Shown here piece by piece: positions 54,055 to 63,564 of a stretch of DNA of 64,000 bases. The position numbers and the translations under genes are program-made. This DNA comes from Anaerolineae bacterium (GTDB lineage Bacteria > Chloroflexota > Anaerolineae > Aggregatilineales > Phototrophicaceae). The notes under the pieces were generated by a model. The model was given only the letters and a program-made list of their open reading frames with translations. It did not search any database and was not told where the DNA came from. Positions within the stretch are counted from its first letter, which is position 1; each line of letters starts with the position of its first letter. The stretch is from contig JABWBO010000029.1 in NCBI GenBank assembly GCA_013360465.1, positions 30,583-94,582 of the forward strand, read 5' to 3'.

Positions 54055-56001
54055 ATGACACCATCGCCCAGGTTCAGGACTATGACGATCAAGAACGACC
54101 TGACCGGACAGCAAATCGGGCAGTACCGCGTTGTCTCGCTGTTGGGCGATGGCACTTCTGCTACGGTTTATCGTGCGCAGCAGATCACTGCCTTCGACCG
54201 CGATGTCGCCATCAAGGTAATGCGTCCTGAACTGATGGGCGAACCGACCTTCGCGGAACGCCTGGAGACCGAGGCGCGGACGATTGCCGCGCTGCATCAT
54301 CCGAATATCCTCCGATTGATCGAATACCTCTCCGATGATCGCCTGCTGTGTCTGGTGATGGATTATGCGCCGGGCGGCAACCTCGCCGATCTGATGAAGC
54401 GCGGCTTGATGCCGGTGGCGGATGTTGAACGGTTGATCGCCCAGATCGCGGCGGCGCTGGATTACGCGCATTCGCAGGGCGTCATCCATCGCGACCTGAA
54501 ACCGCAGAATGTCCTGCTGGATACTACCGGCAACGCGCTGCTCGGCGATTTCGGCATCGCCAAACTGATCAGCGAAAACACCCGTATGACGCGCACCGGC
54601 GCTATCGTCGGCACGCCGGCGTACATGTCGCCGGAGCAGTGGGAGGGGCAGCCTGTCGACGGACGCGCCGACCTGTACGCCTTCGGCATCCTGGTCTACG
54701 AGATGCTCACGGGCGGTCTGCCGTTCAAGGCGGATACCACCACCAGCATGATGTTTCAGCACCTCCACACCTACCCGCCGCCGATGGAGTCGGTGCGGGA
54801 TGGACTGCCGCTGGCGGTCGATGAGGTCGTCAAGCGCGCCATTGCCAAGCATCCGCAAGAGCGCTTCGCCACGACGGCGGAATTTGCGACGCTGCTGCGC
54901 CGCGCGCTGCATGGTCGGGCGGTGGACCTGTCTCCGCTCAGCCCTCTGCCCATGCAGGATTACTTGTCACCCGGACGCGATCCCGAAAGCTCGACATTGG
55001 AGCTTCCAGTGGTGCGCCAATCGCAGTCGCTCCCTGCGGCGAGTCTGCCCGCTGTGTCGGCGCATACGCCCCCCCGTGAGCGGCGCGCCGGGCTTTCGGC
55101 GCTGCCTTTGGCAGTGTTTGCGCTGCTGATCATCTTCGGCATCGGGATATTTCTGATCGTCAGCAGTCAGACTTCTCCGGCGACGCCGACGCCAACCCTG
55201 CTGCCGGCGACGACCGGCGCGTCCCTCGCCGATGATGAGCGCCTGGATGCCCGGCTGGTCGCGCAGGCGCTCGTACCGGCGGGATGTTTTGTGATGGGCA
55301 GCGACCCGGCGCGCGACCCCGACGCAGTTGAGGAAGAAATGCCCGCGCATCGCGTGTGCGTCAGCGCCTTCTGGATGGATATCTACGAGGTCACCCACGA
55401 AGCCTACGCCGCGTTTGTCGATGCCGGCGGCTATGCCGACGCCCAGTGGTGGTCTGATGAGGGATGGGCGTGGCTGCAAACCAACGGTTTTGAAGGACCG
55501 GAGGATCGCGGTGGGACGGCTGATCCGCGTCAGCCGCGCCTGAACCTGAGCTGGTATGAAGCCGACGCCTATGCTCGCTGGCGCGGCGGTCGGCTGCCGA
55601 CCGAGGCAGAGTGGGAATATGCGGCGCGCGGCGAAGTCGGGCGGTTGTTCGCCTGGGGTGATGGCTACCAATTAGGCTACAGCATCATCAACGAGATTTC
55701 GCGCGGCGGAACCGCGCCGACCGCGCCGAATCCGGTGGGGTCGCGCCCGGCAGATCACGCCTGGAGCGGCGTCTATGATATGGTTGGCAATGCCTGCGAG
55801 TGGGTGGGGGACTGGTACGCGCTCTATACGACGAATGAACAGGCGGACCCCACCGGCGCAGATGAAGGAACCGAGCGCGTGATGCGCGGCGGCAGTTTCC
55901 TCAGTTCGCCGACCACTGCCCGCCTGGCGGTGCGAACTTCCCGCGCGCCCGGCATGCGTGCCCGTTCCTGTGGGCTGCGGGTTGCCACTCCCCCAGGCTA
56001 G
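54055..56001 (+). CDS. Ser/Thr kinase fused to SUMF1-like domain
   Basis: The 648-residue protein has a protein kinase domain (about 20-285) with all motifs: GDGTSATVY loop, Lys54 (VAIKVM), HRDLKPQN (Asp147), DFG (165-167) and GTPAYMSPEQ. After a Ser/Pro linker a membrane helix (about 344-366) leads to a C-terminal formylglycine-generating-enzyme-like domain outside (about 400-645: MDIYEVTHEAYAAFV, GGRLPTEAEWEYAARG, MVGNACEWVGDWY, MRGGSF). The two catalytic Cys that FGEs carry near the RGGS block are absent (LSSPTTARL), so this domain is a sensor or scaffold. ATG 54082 is an alternative start. Confidence 0.9.
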   Translation: MTPSPRFRTMTIKNDLTGQQIGQYRVVSLLGDGTSATVYRAQQITAFDRDVAIKVMRPELMGEPTFAERLETEARTIAALHHPNILRLIEYLSDDRLLCLVMDYAPGGNLADLMKRGLMPVADVERLIAQIAAALDYAHSQGVIHRDLKPQNVLLDTTGNALLGDFGIAKLISENTRMTRTGAIVGTPAYMSPEQWEGQPVDGRADLYAFGILVYEMLTGGLPFKADTTTSMMFQHLHTYPPPMESVRDGLPLAVDEVVKRAIAKHPQERFATTAEFATLLRRALHGRAVDLSPLSPLPMQDYLSPGRDPESSTLELPVVRQSQSLPAASLPAVSAHTPPRERRAGLSALPLAVFALLIIFGIGIFLIVSSQTSPATPTPTLLPATTGASLADDERLDARLVAQALVPAGCFVMGSDPARDPDAVEEEMPAHRVCVSAFWMDIYEVTHEAYAAFVDAGGYADAQWWSDEGWAWLQTNGFEGPEDRGGTADPRQPRLNLSWYEADAYARWRGGRLPTEAEWEYAARGEVGRLFAWGDGYQLGYSIINEISRGGTAPTAPNPVGSRPADHAWSGVYDMVGNACEWVGDWYALYTTNEQADPTGADEGTERVMRGGSFLSSPTTARLAVRTSRAPGMRARSCGLRVATPPG

Positions 56002-56169
56002 CAGAAGCGGCGGCACAGTCCGCCGATCCCTCGCGATCCCGACGAGTCTTAAAGTAATCTTTATGGTTCTGACGCGATCACTGAGTTACCCTAATACAAG
56101 TATTGCAGCAGCATTTCCGTCGTGTTCTTCATGCGTGCGTCTACTCCTGGACGAAGAAGGCAGATTACG

Positions 56170-57789
56170 ATGAAAGCTCGCTTGTCGCTCGGTCATCTGC
56201 GCCTGTCGTTCCTGCTCCTTGTCCTGGCAGCCGCTTCAACCCTTTTCGCTCAACAGGACGACAGTTTTCATCTGACGGTGATGCATACTAACGATACCCG
56301 CGCCAACCATCTGCCGGATGCCGAGGGCGTCGGCGGTGCCGCGCGCCTGGCGGCGGTCGTGCGGGAGATCCGCCAGGAGGCGGACAATACCCTGCTGCTC
56401 GACGCCGGCGGACGTTTCACCGGGACGCTCTTCCACCGTGTCTATGCCGGGCAGGACAACGCCCAGATGATGAATGCGCTTGGCTACGACGCCATGACCG
56501 TCGGTAATCCGGAATTCGATAACGGGGATGTCATCCTGGCGCAGTTCATCGATGCCCTCAACTTCCCGGTCCTGGCAGCGAACATCGACGCCTCGCGGTC
56601 CGACGCCCTGGCGGACAAATTCCTGTCTTCGACGGTGCTGGATGTTGGCGGCACGCCGGTGGGTATCATCGGGATCACGACCGACACCACCCCGCGCTTT
56701 TCGTCGCCGGGGCGCGATCTCATCTTCGCCGGCAATTACACGACGATCCTTCAGGAAGAGGCAGACGCTCTGTCCGACGCCGGAGCAGACGTTGTGATCG
56801 TGCTGTCCTACCTGGGCTATGACGCCGATGTCGAGATCGCGCCTGCCTTGACCGGCGTTGATCTGATCGTCGGCGGCAATACCCGCACACTCCTGAGCAA
56901 CACCGCGCCTGACGCCGTGAGCGCCTACCCGACCGTGATGGAAGCCGCCGACGGTAGACCTCTGCTGATCGTGCAGTCGGGCGGCGGGGCGCGCGGCGAA
57001 CTGCGCTATATGGGGCGAATCGACCTGGCGTTTGACGATGCCGGGGTGCTGACGGAGTGGCAGGGAGACACGATCCTGCTGAGCGCCGACATCACGCCCG
57101 ACCCCGACGTTGAGGCGCTGGTCGATGATCTGAACGCCCAAGTGGAAGTCGAACGCCGTCGGGTCATTCGTTCGACGGGCGGCGCGCCGGTGGAGGTGAT
57201 CGGCAGTTATTCCGTAGACGGCTGCCGCGTCTACGAATGCGAGTTAGGCAACCTGGTCGCCGATGCGCTGCGCTGGCGCACCGGGGCGGACATCGCCTTG
57301 ATGAACGGCGGCGGTATGCGCGGCGGGCTGGCTGAAGGCGTGCTGGAGCGCGGCGACGTGCTGGAGTTCCTGCCGTTCACCAACCGCCTGACGACATTTG
57401 ATATTCGCGGTGAAGACCTGATCCTGGCGCTGGAAAACGGCGTATCGCGCGTGAACGAGACCAGCGGAACCGGGCGGTTTCCACAGGTCTCCGGTATGCG
57501 CTATACGTATGACCTCAGCCTGCCGGTGCGCAGTCGCATCGTCAGCGCTGAAACGCTGGGGCGGGATGGCGAAACCTACACGCCCGTCGATCCCGACGCC
57601 TTCTACACCGTCGTGACCAACGATTTCATGCGCAAGGGCGGCGACGGTTATCAGGTGTTCGCCGACCGGGGCATCGACCCTGCCGATACGGTGGTCTTCT
57701 TCGATGACGTGTTCATCGAATACGCGCGCGAGCATTCGCCGCTGCAGCCGCTGCTTGAGGGGCGAATCACCGTTTTGAACGCGCCTTGA
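56170..57789 (+). CDS. Secreted 5'-nucleotidase/UshA-like phosphoesterase
   Basis: From ATG 56170 (539 residues) a signal peptide (1-29) leads into a calcineurin-like domain (about 33-290): MHTNDTRANHLP, MTVGNPEFDN (normally GNHEFD, here GNPE), VIVLSYLGYD, and GGNTRT in place of GGHTH. The 5'-nucleotidase C-terminal domain follows (about 330-520: LGNLVADALRW, NGGGMRGGL, FTNRLTTFDI, GDGYQVF). Two metal/His positions are altered (His to Pro, His to Asn), so activity may be lost or changed. It would act outside on nucleotides. Confidence 0.88.
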   Translation: MKARLSLGHLRLSFLLLVLAAASTLFAQQDDSFHLTVMHTNDTRANHLPDAEGVGGAARLAAVVREIRQEADNTLLLDAGGRFTGTLFHRVYAGQDNAQMMNALGYDAMTVGNPEFDNGDVILAQFIDALNFPVLAANIDASRSDALADKFLSSTVLDVGGTPVGIIGITTDTTPRFSSPGRDLIFAGNYTTILQEEADALSDAGADVVIVLSYLGYDADVEIAPALTGVDLIVGGNTRTLLSNTAPDAVSAYPTVMEAADGRPLLIVQSGGGARGELRYMGRIDLAFDDAGVLTEWQGDTILLSADITPDPDVEALVDDLNAQVEVERRRVIRSTGGAPVEVIGSYSVDGCRVYECELGNLVADALRWRTGADIALMNGGGMRGGLAEGVLERGDVLEFLPFTNRLTTFDIRGEDLILALENGVSRVNETSGTGRFPQVSGMRYTYDLSLPVRSRIVSAETLGRDGETYTPVDPDAFYTVVTNDFMRKGGDGYQVFADRGIDPADTVVFFDDVFIEYAREHSPLQPLLEGRITVLNAP

Positions 57790-57801
57790 CGCGGCGCGCC
57801 G

Positions 57802-57828
57802 GACGGCGCTGGATCAGCCAGCGCCGTC
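57802..57828. terminator. Shared hairpin at convergent gene ends
   Basis: GACGGCGCTGG (57802-57812) and CCAGCGCCGTC (57818-57828) form a perfect 11-bp stem; the stop codon of the minus-strand phosphoesterase sits in its loop. It can mark the end of both convergent transcripts, though no T-run is present. Confidence 0.5.
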
Positions 57829-58554
57829 GCGGAGCATCTGCGCGAAGACATGCGGCATACCGCCCTCCTCCGGCGTCGCTTCGATGGCGCGGGCGGCGCG
57901 CTCTACATCGTAAGATACGCGCACAAACTCAACCTTGAGCGCGCGCGCGTGCGCCGTCAGAACGATGTAGCCGGCGCGCGGATCTCGATCTTTCGGTTTG
58001 CCGACGCTGCCGGCATTGATCACCTGCCTGCCGCTGGGCAGCGTCTTGTGATACGGCAGGTGGGTGTGTCCGCAAACCAGCACGTCCGTCCCTGCGGCGT
58101 CCATGATACGCTCAAAATAGTCGTCGGGACGGTCCTCGAACAGATATTCGTTCACCTTGCGCGGGCTGCCGTGCGCCAGCAGGACGGTCAGATCGCCCAA
58201 CGTGATGGGAATATGGGCGGGCAGGGCGCGCAGGTAGGCTTTGTGATCGTCGTCGGTGTGCGCGTTCGTCCAGGCGATAGAGCGTTCGCCGCGCCGGCGT
58301 TCGACATCGGTCTTGTAGGCGCATCCGCAGTCATCACTGCTGCTGCCGACACCCTGATCGTAGTTGCCCATCAGTGTCGGGATACCGCGCCGGCGTATCT
58401 CGCCCGTCACTTCGTTCGGAAAAACGCCATAGCCGACCAAATCGCCCAGGCAGTAGAGTTCTGCCAGCCCGCGCGCTGCGATATCGCCCAGGATCGCTTC
58501 CAGGGCGGGCAGGTTGGCGTGAATATCACCGAACACCGCGATCTGTGCTGTCAT
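57814..58554 (-). CDS. YfcE-type metallophosphoesterase
   Basis: ATG 58554 follows GGAGAAGGG (246 residues). The calcineurin-like fold has FGDIHANLPAL (D-x-H), LGDLVGYG, MGNYDQG, LAHGSPRK and CGHTHLPYH, all metal ligands. The GYG and insert CGCAYKTD loop resemble the YfcE/MJ0936 group, which acts on phosphodiesters or nucleotides. Cytosolic. Confidence 0.9.
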   Translation of the reverse strand: MTAQIAVFGDIHANLPALEAILGDIAARGLAELYCLGDLVGYGVFPNEVTGEIRRRGIPTLMGNYDQGVGSSSDDCGCAYKTDVERRRGERSIAWTNAHTDDDHKAYLRALPAHIPITLGDLTVLLAHGSPRKVNEYLFEDRPDDYFERIMDAAGTDVLVCGHTHLPYHKTLPSGRQVINAGSVGKPKDRDPRAGYIVLTAHARALKVEFVRVSYDVERAARAIEATPEEGGMPHVFAQMLRDGAG

Positions 58555-58605
58555 CGCTGAACCCTTCTCCAATGTTCCTGATCCTTACTTGAAGATTGTG
58601 CGTAC

Positions 58606-58671
58606 AGGCTGTTAAGGCGACAATAAGCGAAAGAGAAGGCTGTTTCACAACAGGATTACTCGGAACAGCCT
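58606..58671. repeat. AGGCTGTT/AACAGCCT repeat group
   Basis: AGGCTGTT occurs at 58606-58613 and 58637-58644, and its inverse AACAGCCT at 58664-58671. The same 8-mer pair borders the double hairpin at 41830-41934. It may be a shared end sequence of a small dispersed repeat. Confidence 0.35.
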
Positions 58672-58724
58672 GCCTGCTCCGCCTGACACTTCGTCCTGAG
58701 TGCGCCCCCTTATGGAGTAAATTT

Positions 58725-59240
58725 ATGCAGTGCCCACCGCTGGTTTTCGTCCGCGCCGCCCGTCCCGCCGACGCCCCCGCCATCGCCGCCATCTACAACC
58801 AGGGGATCACCCGGCGGATCGCCACCTTTGAGACGCGGCTGCGCAGCGCCGAGGACATCCTGACATGGTTTGAAGACGAACGACACCCGCACCTCGTCGC
58901 CGAAGCCGCCGATCAGGTGGCAGGCTGGATTTCCGCATCCACCTACCGCCCGCGCGAGTGCTATGCTGGCATCGCCGAGTTTTCCGTGTATGTCGGCGAC
59001 GCATTTCAGGGATGGGGCATCGGCAGCCGCCTCATGGAGTCATTCCTGCCCGTCTGCGAAGCGGCGGGATTATGGAAGCTCGTCTCGCGCATCTTCATCG
59101 AAAACAGCGCCTCGCGCGCCCTGTGCCACAAGCACGGTTTCCGCGAGGTCGGCATTTACGAGAAGCACGCGAAGCTGGACGGCGTGTGGCGGGATGTTGT
59201 CATTGTCGAGCGGCTGCTCGGAAGCGCGCGATCAGAGTGA
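58725..59240 (+). CDS. GNAT acetyltransferase, phosphinothricin-type
   Basis: ATG 58725 has GGAG eight bases upstream (171 residues). Typical Pat/Bar features: VRAARPADAPAIAAIYNQGI, YAGIAEFSVYVGDAFQGWGIGSRLMES (acetyl-CoA loop), and SASRALCHKHGFREVGIYEKH. Family members acetylate phosphinothricin, methionine sulfone or other amines. The P450 gene starts 77 bases after the GNAT stop. Confidence 0.88.
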   Translation: MQCPPLVFVRAARPADAPAIAAIYNQGITRRIATFETRLRSAEDILTWFEDERHPHLVAEAADQVAGWISASTYRPRECYAGIAEFSVYVGDAFQGWGIGSRLMESFLPVCEAAGLWKLVSRIFIENSASRALCHKHGFREVGIYEKHAKLDGVWRDVVIVERLLGSARSE

Positions 59241-59317
59241 TAGAATGGTTCACGTTAAGCAGGGCTGCCGAAACTCTTGGCGCAGTCCTGAAGTTCGCAG
59301 GGAAAGAGGAGTCAAGC

Positions 59318-60658
59318 GTGGTCGCAGCAGTTCCGCCAATGGTCTCTGGGGGTTTGCCCGTCATCGGACACCTCGTCGAAATGCTCCAGAATCGTGAAAC
59401 CCTGTTCAAGCGCGGGTATGCCGAACACGGCGATTTGTTCACGATCAAGCTTGGTCCTCAGCCGGTGCTGGTCATCACCGGTGCGGATCACAACCGCCAG
59501 TTTTACACGGAGACCGACAAGTCGCTGAACATGCAGGATGGCTACACCTTTCTGAAGGAAGCCATCGGCGAAGTGCTGTTCACCGCCAGCCAGGAGACCT
59601 ACTACAACCAGCGCCCGGCACTGCAAGAAGTCTTCAAGCGCGAGCGTATGGTGGATTACGCCAGAGCGATGAATATCGAAGTTCAGCGCTGGCTGGATTC
59701 GCTCGGTCAGTCCGGCGAGGTCGATATCGCTCAGGCGATGATGGACCTCGCTCAGGCGGTCGCCGGGCGCGCCTTCATCGGTCCCGACTATGAGGCGGAG
59801 CTGGGCGCGGGATTCTGGAAGCAGTACGAAGCCATCGCCGCTTCGCTCGACCCGGTGCTTCCGCCCAAACTGCCGCTACCCAAGTTTCGGCGGCGCGACC
59901 AGGCGAAGAAGAAGATCAATGCGACGCTTTCCGCGCTGATCCAGAAGCGGCGCGATCACCCGGAGCGCTACAACGACCTGATCACCACACTGCTGACGAC
60001 GCCGCTCAAGGATGGCACGATCCTGCCCGACAAGGACATCGTGACCATCTTCATGGGATTGATCTTCGCCGGGCACGAGACGACTGCCGGTCAGGCTGCC
60101 TGGTTGATCGCGCTGCTGCTTCAGCACCCTGATTATCTGCGCCTCGTCCAGGAGGAGATCGCCCGGCACGTCCAGCCGGCTGCGGCGCTCGACGGGAGTA
60201 TGCTCAGCCGCCTGGAACACGTGTACTGGGCGATTGACGAGACCACTCGTCTGCGCCCCTCCGCCGACACCCAGATTCGCACCGTTGAGGAACCGATCCA
60301 GGTCGGCTCCTACGAGATTCCGGCGGGCTGGCGGGTGATGGTCAGCGGCGCGACCTCGCATCACCTGTCGGAGGTCTTCAGCGACCCGGAGCGCTTCAAC
60401 CCGCTGCGTTTCGCGCCGGAGCAGGGCGAAGGTAAGAATCCGTTCGCCATCATCGGCTTCGGCGGCGGAATCCACAAATGTTCCGGCATGAACTTCGCCA
60501 AGAATGAAATGGCGATCATCACGGCGCTGTTCTTCCAGCAGTTCGACACCGAACTGCTCAGCCGCGATATTCGTGTGATCATGGGGAAGGGCGCCAACCG
60601 CGTTTCGGAAGTGCGGGTGCGCTATCAGCGCAAGGCGGGTGCGCCGCGCGTCGGCTGA
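59318..60658 (+). CDS. CYP51-like cytochrome P450
   Basis: GTG 59318 has AGGAG eight bases upstream and gives 446 residues, normal for a soluble P450; earlier GTG 59237 would add an N-terminal extension. Motifs: I-helix GLIFAGHETTAG, ExxR as DETTRLR, and heme loop FGGGIHKCSGMNFAKNE. The start VPPMVSGGLPVIGHL and FRRRDQAKKKI resemble the CYP51 family, although CYP51 usually has HT in the I-helix, here ET. Bacterial homologues may act on sterols or hopanoids, fatty acids or isoprenoids. No redox partner gene is beside it. Confidence 0.9.
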   Translation: MVAAVPPMVSGGLPVIGHLVEMLQNRETLFKRGYAEHGDLFTIKLGPQPVLVITGADHNRQFYTETDKSLNMQDGYTFLKEAIGEVLFTASQETYYNQRPALQEVFKRERMVDYARAMNIEVQRWLDSLGQSGEVDIAQAMMDLAQAVAGRAFIGPDYEAELGAGFWKQYEAIAASLDPVLPPKLPLPKFRRRDQAKKKINATLSALIQKRRDHPERYNDLITTLLTTPLKDGTILPDKDIVTIFMGLIFAGHETTAGQAAWLIALLLQHPDYLRLVQEEIARHVQPAAALDGSMLSRLEHVYWAIDETTRLRPSADTQIRTVEEPIQVGSYEIPAGWRVMVSGATSHHLSEVFSDPERFNPLRFAPEQGEGKNPFAIIGFGGGIHKCSGMNFAKNEMAIITALFFQQFDTELLSRDIRVIMGKGANRVSEVRVRYQRKAGAPRVG

Positions 60659-60695
60659 TTTCGCTGTTCGACAGCGCTAAACTGGGGGACTGATC

Positions 60696-63443
60696 TTGAC
60701 GACAATAGTTCATCTTCGCTGTGAGTATCGCGCTGACCCGCTGGGTATCGACATCGCCGCGCCCCGGCTCAGCTGGCAGATGACGACGCCGCGCTTTGGC
60801 GCATGTCAGACGGCGTATCGCCTTCTCGCCGCCAGCGCGCTGACGCTCCTCGCGCCGGGCAGCGCCGACCTGTGGGACAGCGGACGGGTGGAGTCCGACC
60901 AGTCGGCGCACGTCGTCTATGGCGGGCAGGCGCTTCGGTCGCGCCAGCGGGTCTACTGGCGAGTGGAGGTGTGGGATGAGACCGGCGCGGTCAGTCAGAG
61001 CGACCCCGCCTGGTTCGAGCTGGGGCTGCTGAACCGCGCGGAATGGACGGCGCGGTGGATCGGCAGCGCCCTGCGCGGCGCGCCCCGCAGCACGATCCCC
61101 GCCCCCTATCTGCGCAAGGTGCTGAGCCTGTCTGATGCCGTGCAGTCGGCGCGGCTGTACGTCACCGCGCTGGGGCTGTACGAGTGTTCGATCAACGGGC
61201 GGCGGGTGGGCGATGAAGCGCTTGCTCCCGGCTGGACGGACTATCACAAGCGCGTGCGCTACATGGTTTACGATGTGACCGACCTGCTCCAGAAGGGCGA
61301 AAACGTGATCGGCGCCCTCCTGGGCGATGGCTGGGCGGTCGGGCATATCGGCTGGACGCACCGCCAGGGCTACGCGGATCGTCCGCTCCTCCTGGCACAG
61401 CTTGAAATCACTCTGGCGAGCGGTCAGAAGGTCACTGCCGTCAGCGATTCGACCTGGAAATACCAGTTTGGACCCATCGCTAGCAGCGATCTGCTGATGG
61501 GCGAGGAGTATGACGCCCGCCTGGAACTGCCCGGCTGGGATGCGCCCGGTTACGACGACCGGGAATGGGCAGCGGTGAGGGTATTCGAAGACTCCGGCAG
61601 TGCGATCGTCGCCACCAACGGACCGGCGGTGCGCCGTATCGAAGAACTCCAACCGATCAGCGACCCGGTGGACAAGGGGAGGTTTGACTCTTCGCGGCAC
61701 ATCTTCGACCTCGGTCAGAATATGGTGGGGCGCGTCCGCTTCAAGGGCAGCGCTCCGGCAGGGACGACGATCAGCCTGCGCTTTGCCGAAGTCCTCGATC
61801 CTGACGGGCACGTCTACACAGCCAACCTGCGCAGCGCCCGCGCCACCGACTACTACACCTTCAAGGACGACGGAGAGATCGTCTGGGAGCCGAAATTCAC
61901 TTTTCACGGCTTCCGCTATGTCGAACTTTCGGGATATCCCGGCGAGGTCTCGCGCGAGACGATCACCGGCGTCGTGCTGCATTCCGAGATGCCGCCGACC
62001 GGCGAGTTCACCTGTTCCGACCCGCTGCTCAACCAGCTTCAGCACAACATCATCTGGGGGCAGAGGGGCAATTTTGTCGATGTGCCGACCGACTGTCCGC
62101 AGCGCGACGAGCGCCTAGGCTGGACGGGTGACATCCAGGTCTTCGTGCGCACGGCAGCCTACAACATGGATGTCGCCGGCTTCATGACCAAATGGGCACA
62201 GGATGTCACCGACGCGCAGGATGCGCAGGGGATCATCCCGCCGGTCGTGCCCAACATGAAGACGTCCTTCCTGCCGGACGGAGGTCCGGCATGGTCCGAC
62301 GCTGCCGTGATCTGCCCCTGGACGATCTACCTGTGCTACGGGGACAAGCGCATCCTGGAAACCAGCTACGACACGATGAGCAGGTTCATGGGCTTCCTCA
62401 TCCGCACCAGCCCGGCGTTCATCCGCTGCGCGCCGGAGTACGAAGACTGGCATGGTTTCGGCGACTGGCTGTCGATCAACGCCAGGACCCCGCGCGATCT
62501 GATCGGCACAGCGTTCTTCGCTTACGATGCCTGTCTGATGGCGCAGATCGCCGCCGTGCTGGGGAAAGAAGAGGACGCCGCCCGTTACCGCCGGCTCTTC
62601 GCCGATGTCAAGGCGGCATTTGGGGCGCGTTTCCTGTACGGCAGCAAGGTAACTACCGCCTCGTCGATGCCCTCTGCCGCCTGGAAGCGCATGGAAGACG
62701 CCGACCGCATTTCGCAGGGCAACCTGAAGGCGTTCGATTACGGTCTGGTCGAGACGAAGGTGTTCAATGACAGGCTCTTCACACCGACGCAGACCGCCTA
62801 CGTGCTGGCGCTGCATTTCGATCTGCTGCCGCAGGACATGCGCGCCCTCGCCGCCAGCGAGCTGATCGCCGACATCGAACGACGCGGCAATCACCTCTCC
62901 ACCGGCTTCGTCGGCTCCCCCTATCTGCCGCACGTCCTGAGCCAGAACGGACATCTGGATCGCGCCTACGATCTGCTGTGGCAGAAGCGCTGGCCCTCGT
63001 GGCTCTACCCGGTGACGCAGGGCGCGACCACCATCTGGGAACGCTGGGATGGCTGGACCCCGGAGAGCGGCTTCCAGAGCGCCGAGATGAATTCCTTCAA
63101 CCATTACGCCTATGGGGCGATTGGCGCATGGCTGTATATGACGGTGGCTGGCATCGACCTCGACCCGGCGCAGCCGGGCTACAAACATGCCGTGCTGCGC
63201 CCGCAGCCGGGCGGCGGGCTGACCTCGGCGCGGGGCAGCCTCAAGACGCTGTACGGTGATCTCGCGTCAGGGTGGGAGCTGGTCGATGGGAAGTTCCACT
63301 GGACGGTCGTCGTGCCGCCGAACACGACGGCAAGCGCGCACCTGCCCGCCAATTTCAGCCGGTCGGTGACGCTGAACGGCGGCGCAGCTTCGGGGACGAT
63401 CCTCGAACTGAGCGCCGGAACCTACGAAATCGTCGCGAGCTAG
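60696..63443 (+). CDS. GH78 alpha-L-rhamnosidase
   Basis: TTG 60696 follows GGGGGACTG (915 residues). The domain order is rhamnosidase N-terminal beta domains, concanavalin-like middle (GQNMVGRVRF), the six-hairpin catalytic domain and a C-terminal Greek key. Catalytic acids lie in DCPQRDERLGWTGD and ATTIWERWDGW. No signal peptide, so it acts in the cytoplasm on imported rhamnosides or glycans, though export without a signal cannot be excluded. It stands alone before a terminator. Confidence 0.93.
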   Translation: MTTIVHLRCEYRADPLGIDIAAPRLSWQMTTPRFGACQTAYRLLAASALTLLAPGSADLWDSGRVESDQSAHVVYGGQALRSRQRVYWRVEVWDETGAVSQSDPAWFELGLLNRAEWTARWIGSALRGAPRSTIPAPYLRKVLSLSDAVQSARLYVTALGLYECSINGRRVGDEALAPGWTDYHKRVRYMVYDVTDLLQKGENVIGALLGDGWAVGHIGWTHRQGYADRPLLLAQLEITLASGQKVTAVSDSTWKYQFGPIASSDLLMGEEYDARLELPGWDAPGYDDREWAAVRVFEDSGSAIVATNGPAVRRIEELQPISDPVDKGRFDSSRHIFDLGQNMVGRVRFKGSAPAGTTISLRFAEVLDPDGHVYTANLRSARATDYYTFKDDGEIVWEPKFTFHGFRYVELSGYPGEVSRETITGVVLHSEMPPTGEFTCSDPLLNQLQHNIIWGQRGNFVDVPTDCPQRDERLGWTGDIQVFVRTAAYNMDVAGFMTKWAQDVTDAQDAQGIIPPVVPNMKTSFLPDGGPAWSDAAVICPWTIYLCYGDKRILETSYDTMSRFMGFLIRTSPAFIRCAPEYEDWHGFGDWLSINARTPRDLIGTAFFAYDACLMAQIAAVLGKEEDAARYRRLFADVKAAFGARFLYGSKVTTASSMPSAAWKRMEDADRISQGNLKAFDYGLVETKVFNDRLFTPTQTAYVLALHFDLLPQDMRALAASELIADIERRGNHLSTGFVGSPYLPHVLSQNGHLDRAYDLLWQKRWPSWLYPVTQGATTIWERWDGWTPESGFQSAEMNSFNHYAYGAIGAWLYMTVAGIDLDPAQPGYKHAVLRPQPGGGLTSARGSLKTLYGDLASGWELVDGKFHWTVVVPPNTTASAHLPANFSRSVTLNGGAASGTILELSAGTYEIVAS

Positions 63444-63530
63444 GCGGGAAAGGGAAGGCAGATGGCGTCGGATCAGCTTCGACTGGCTGACTGCTGAACC
63501 AGCAGCGCACAGGGCGGGGCGGGGTAAAGA

Positions 63531-63564
63531 AAAAGCCCGTCCGGTTTCCCGACGGGCTTTTATG
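63531..63564. terminator. Strong bidirectional terminator
   Basis: AAAAGCCCGTC (63531-63541) and GACGGGCTTTT (63551-63561) form an 11-bp stem with a 9-nt loop and T/A flanks. It ends the rhamnosidase transcript. Confidence 0.9.

Noticed and set aside
60579-62045. 488-codon minus-strand frame opposite the rhamnosidase
   Set aside because: Shadow of GH78; no recognisable protein pattern.
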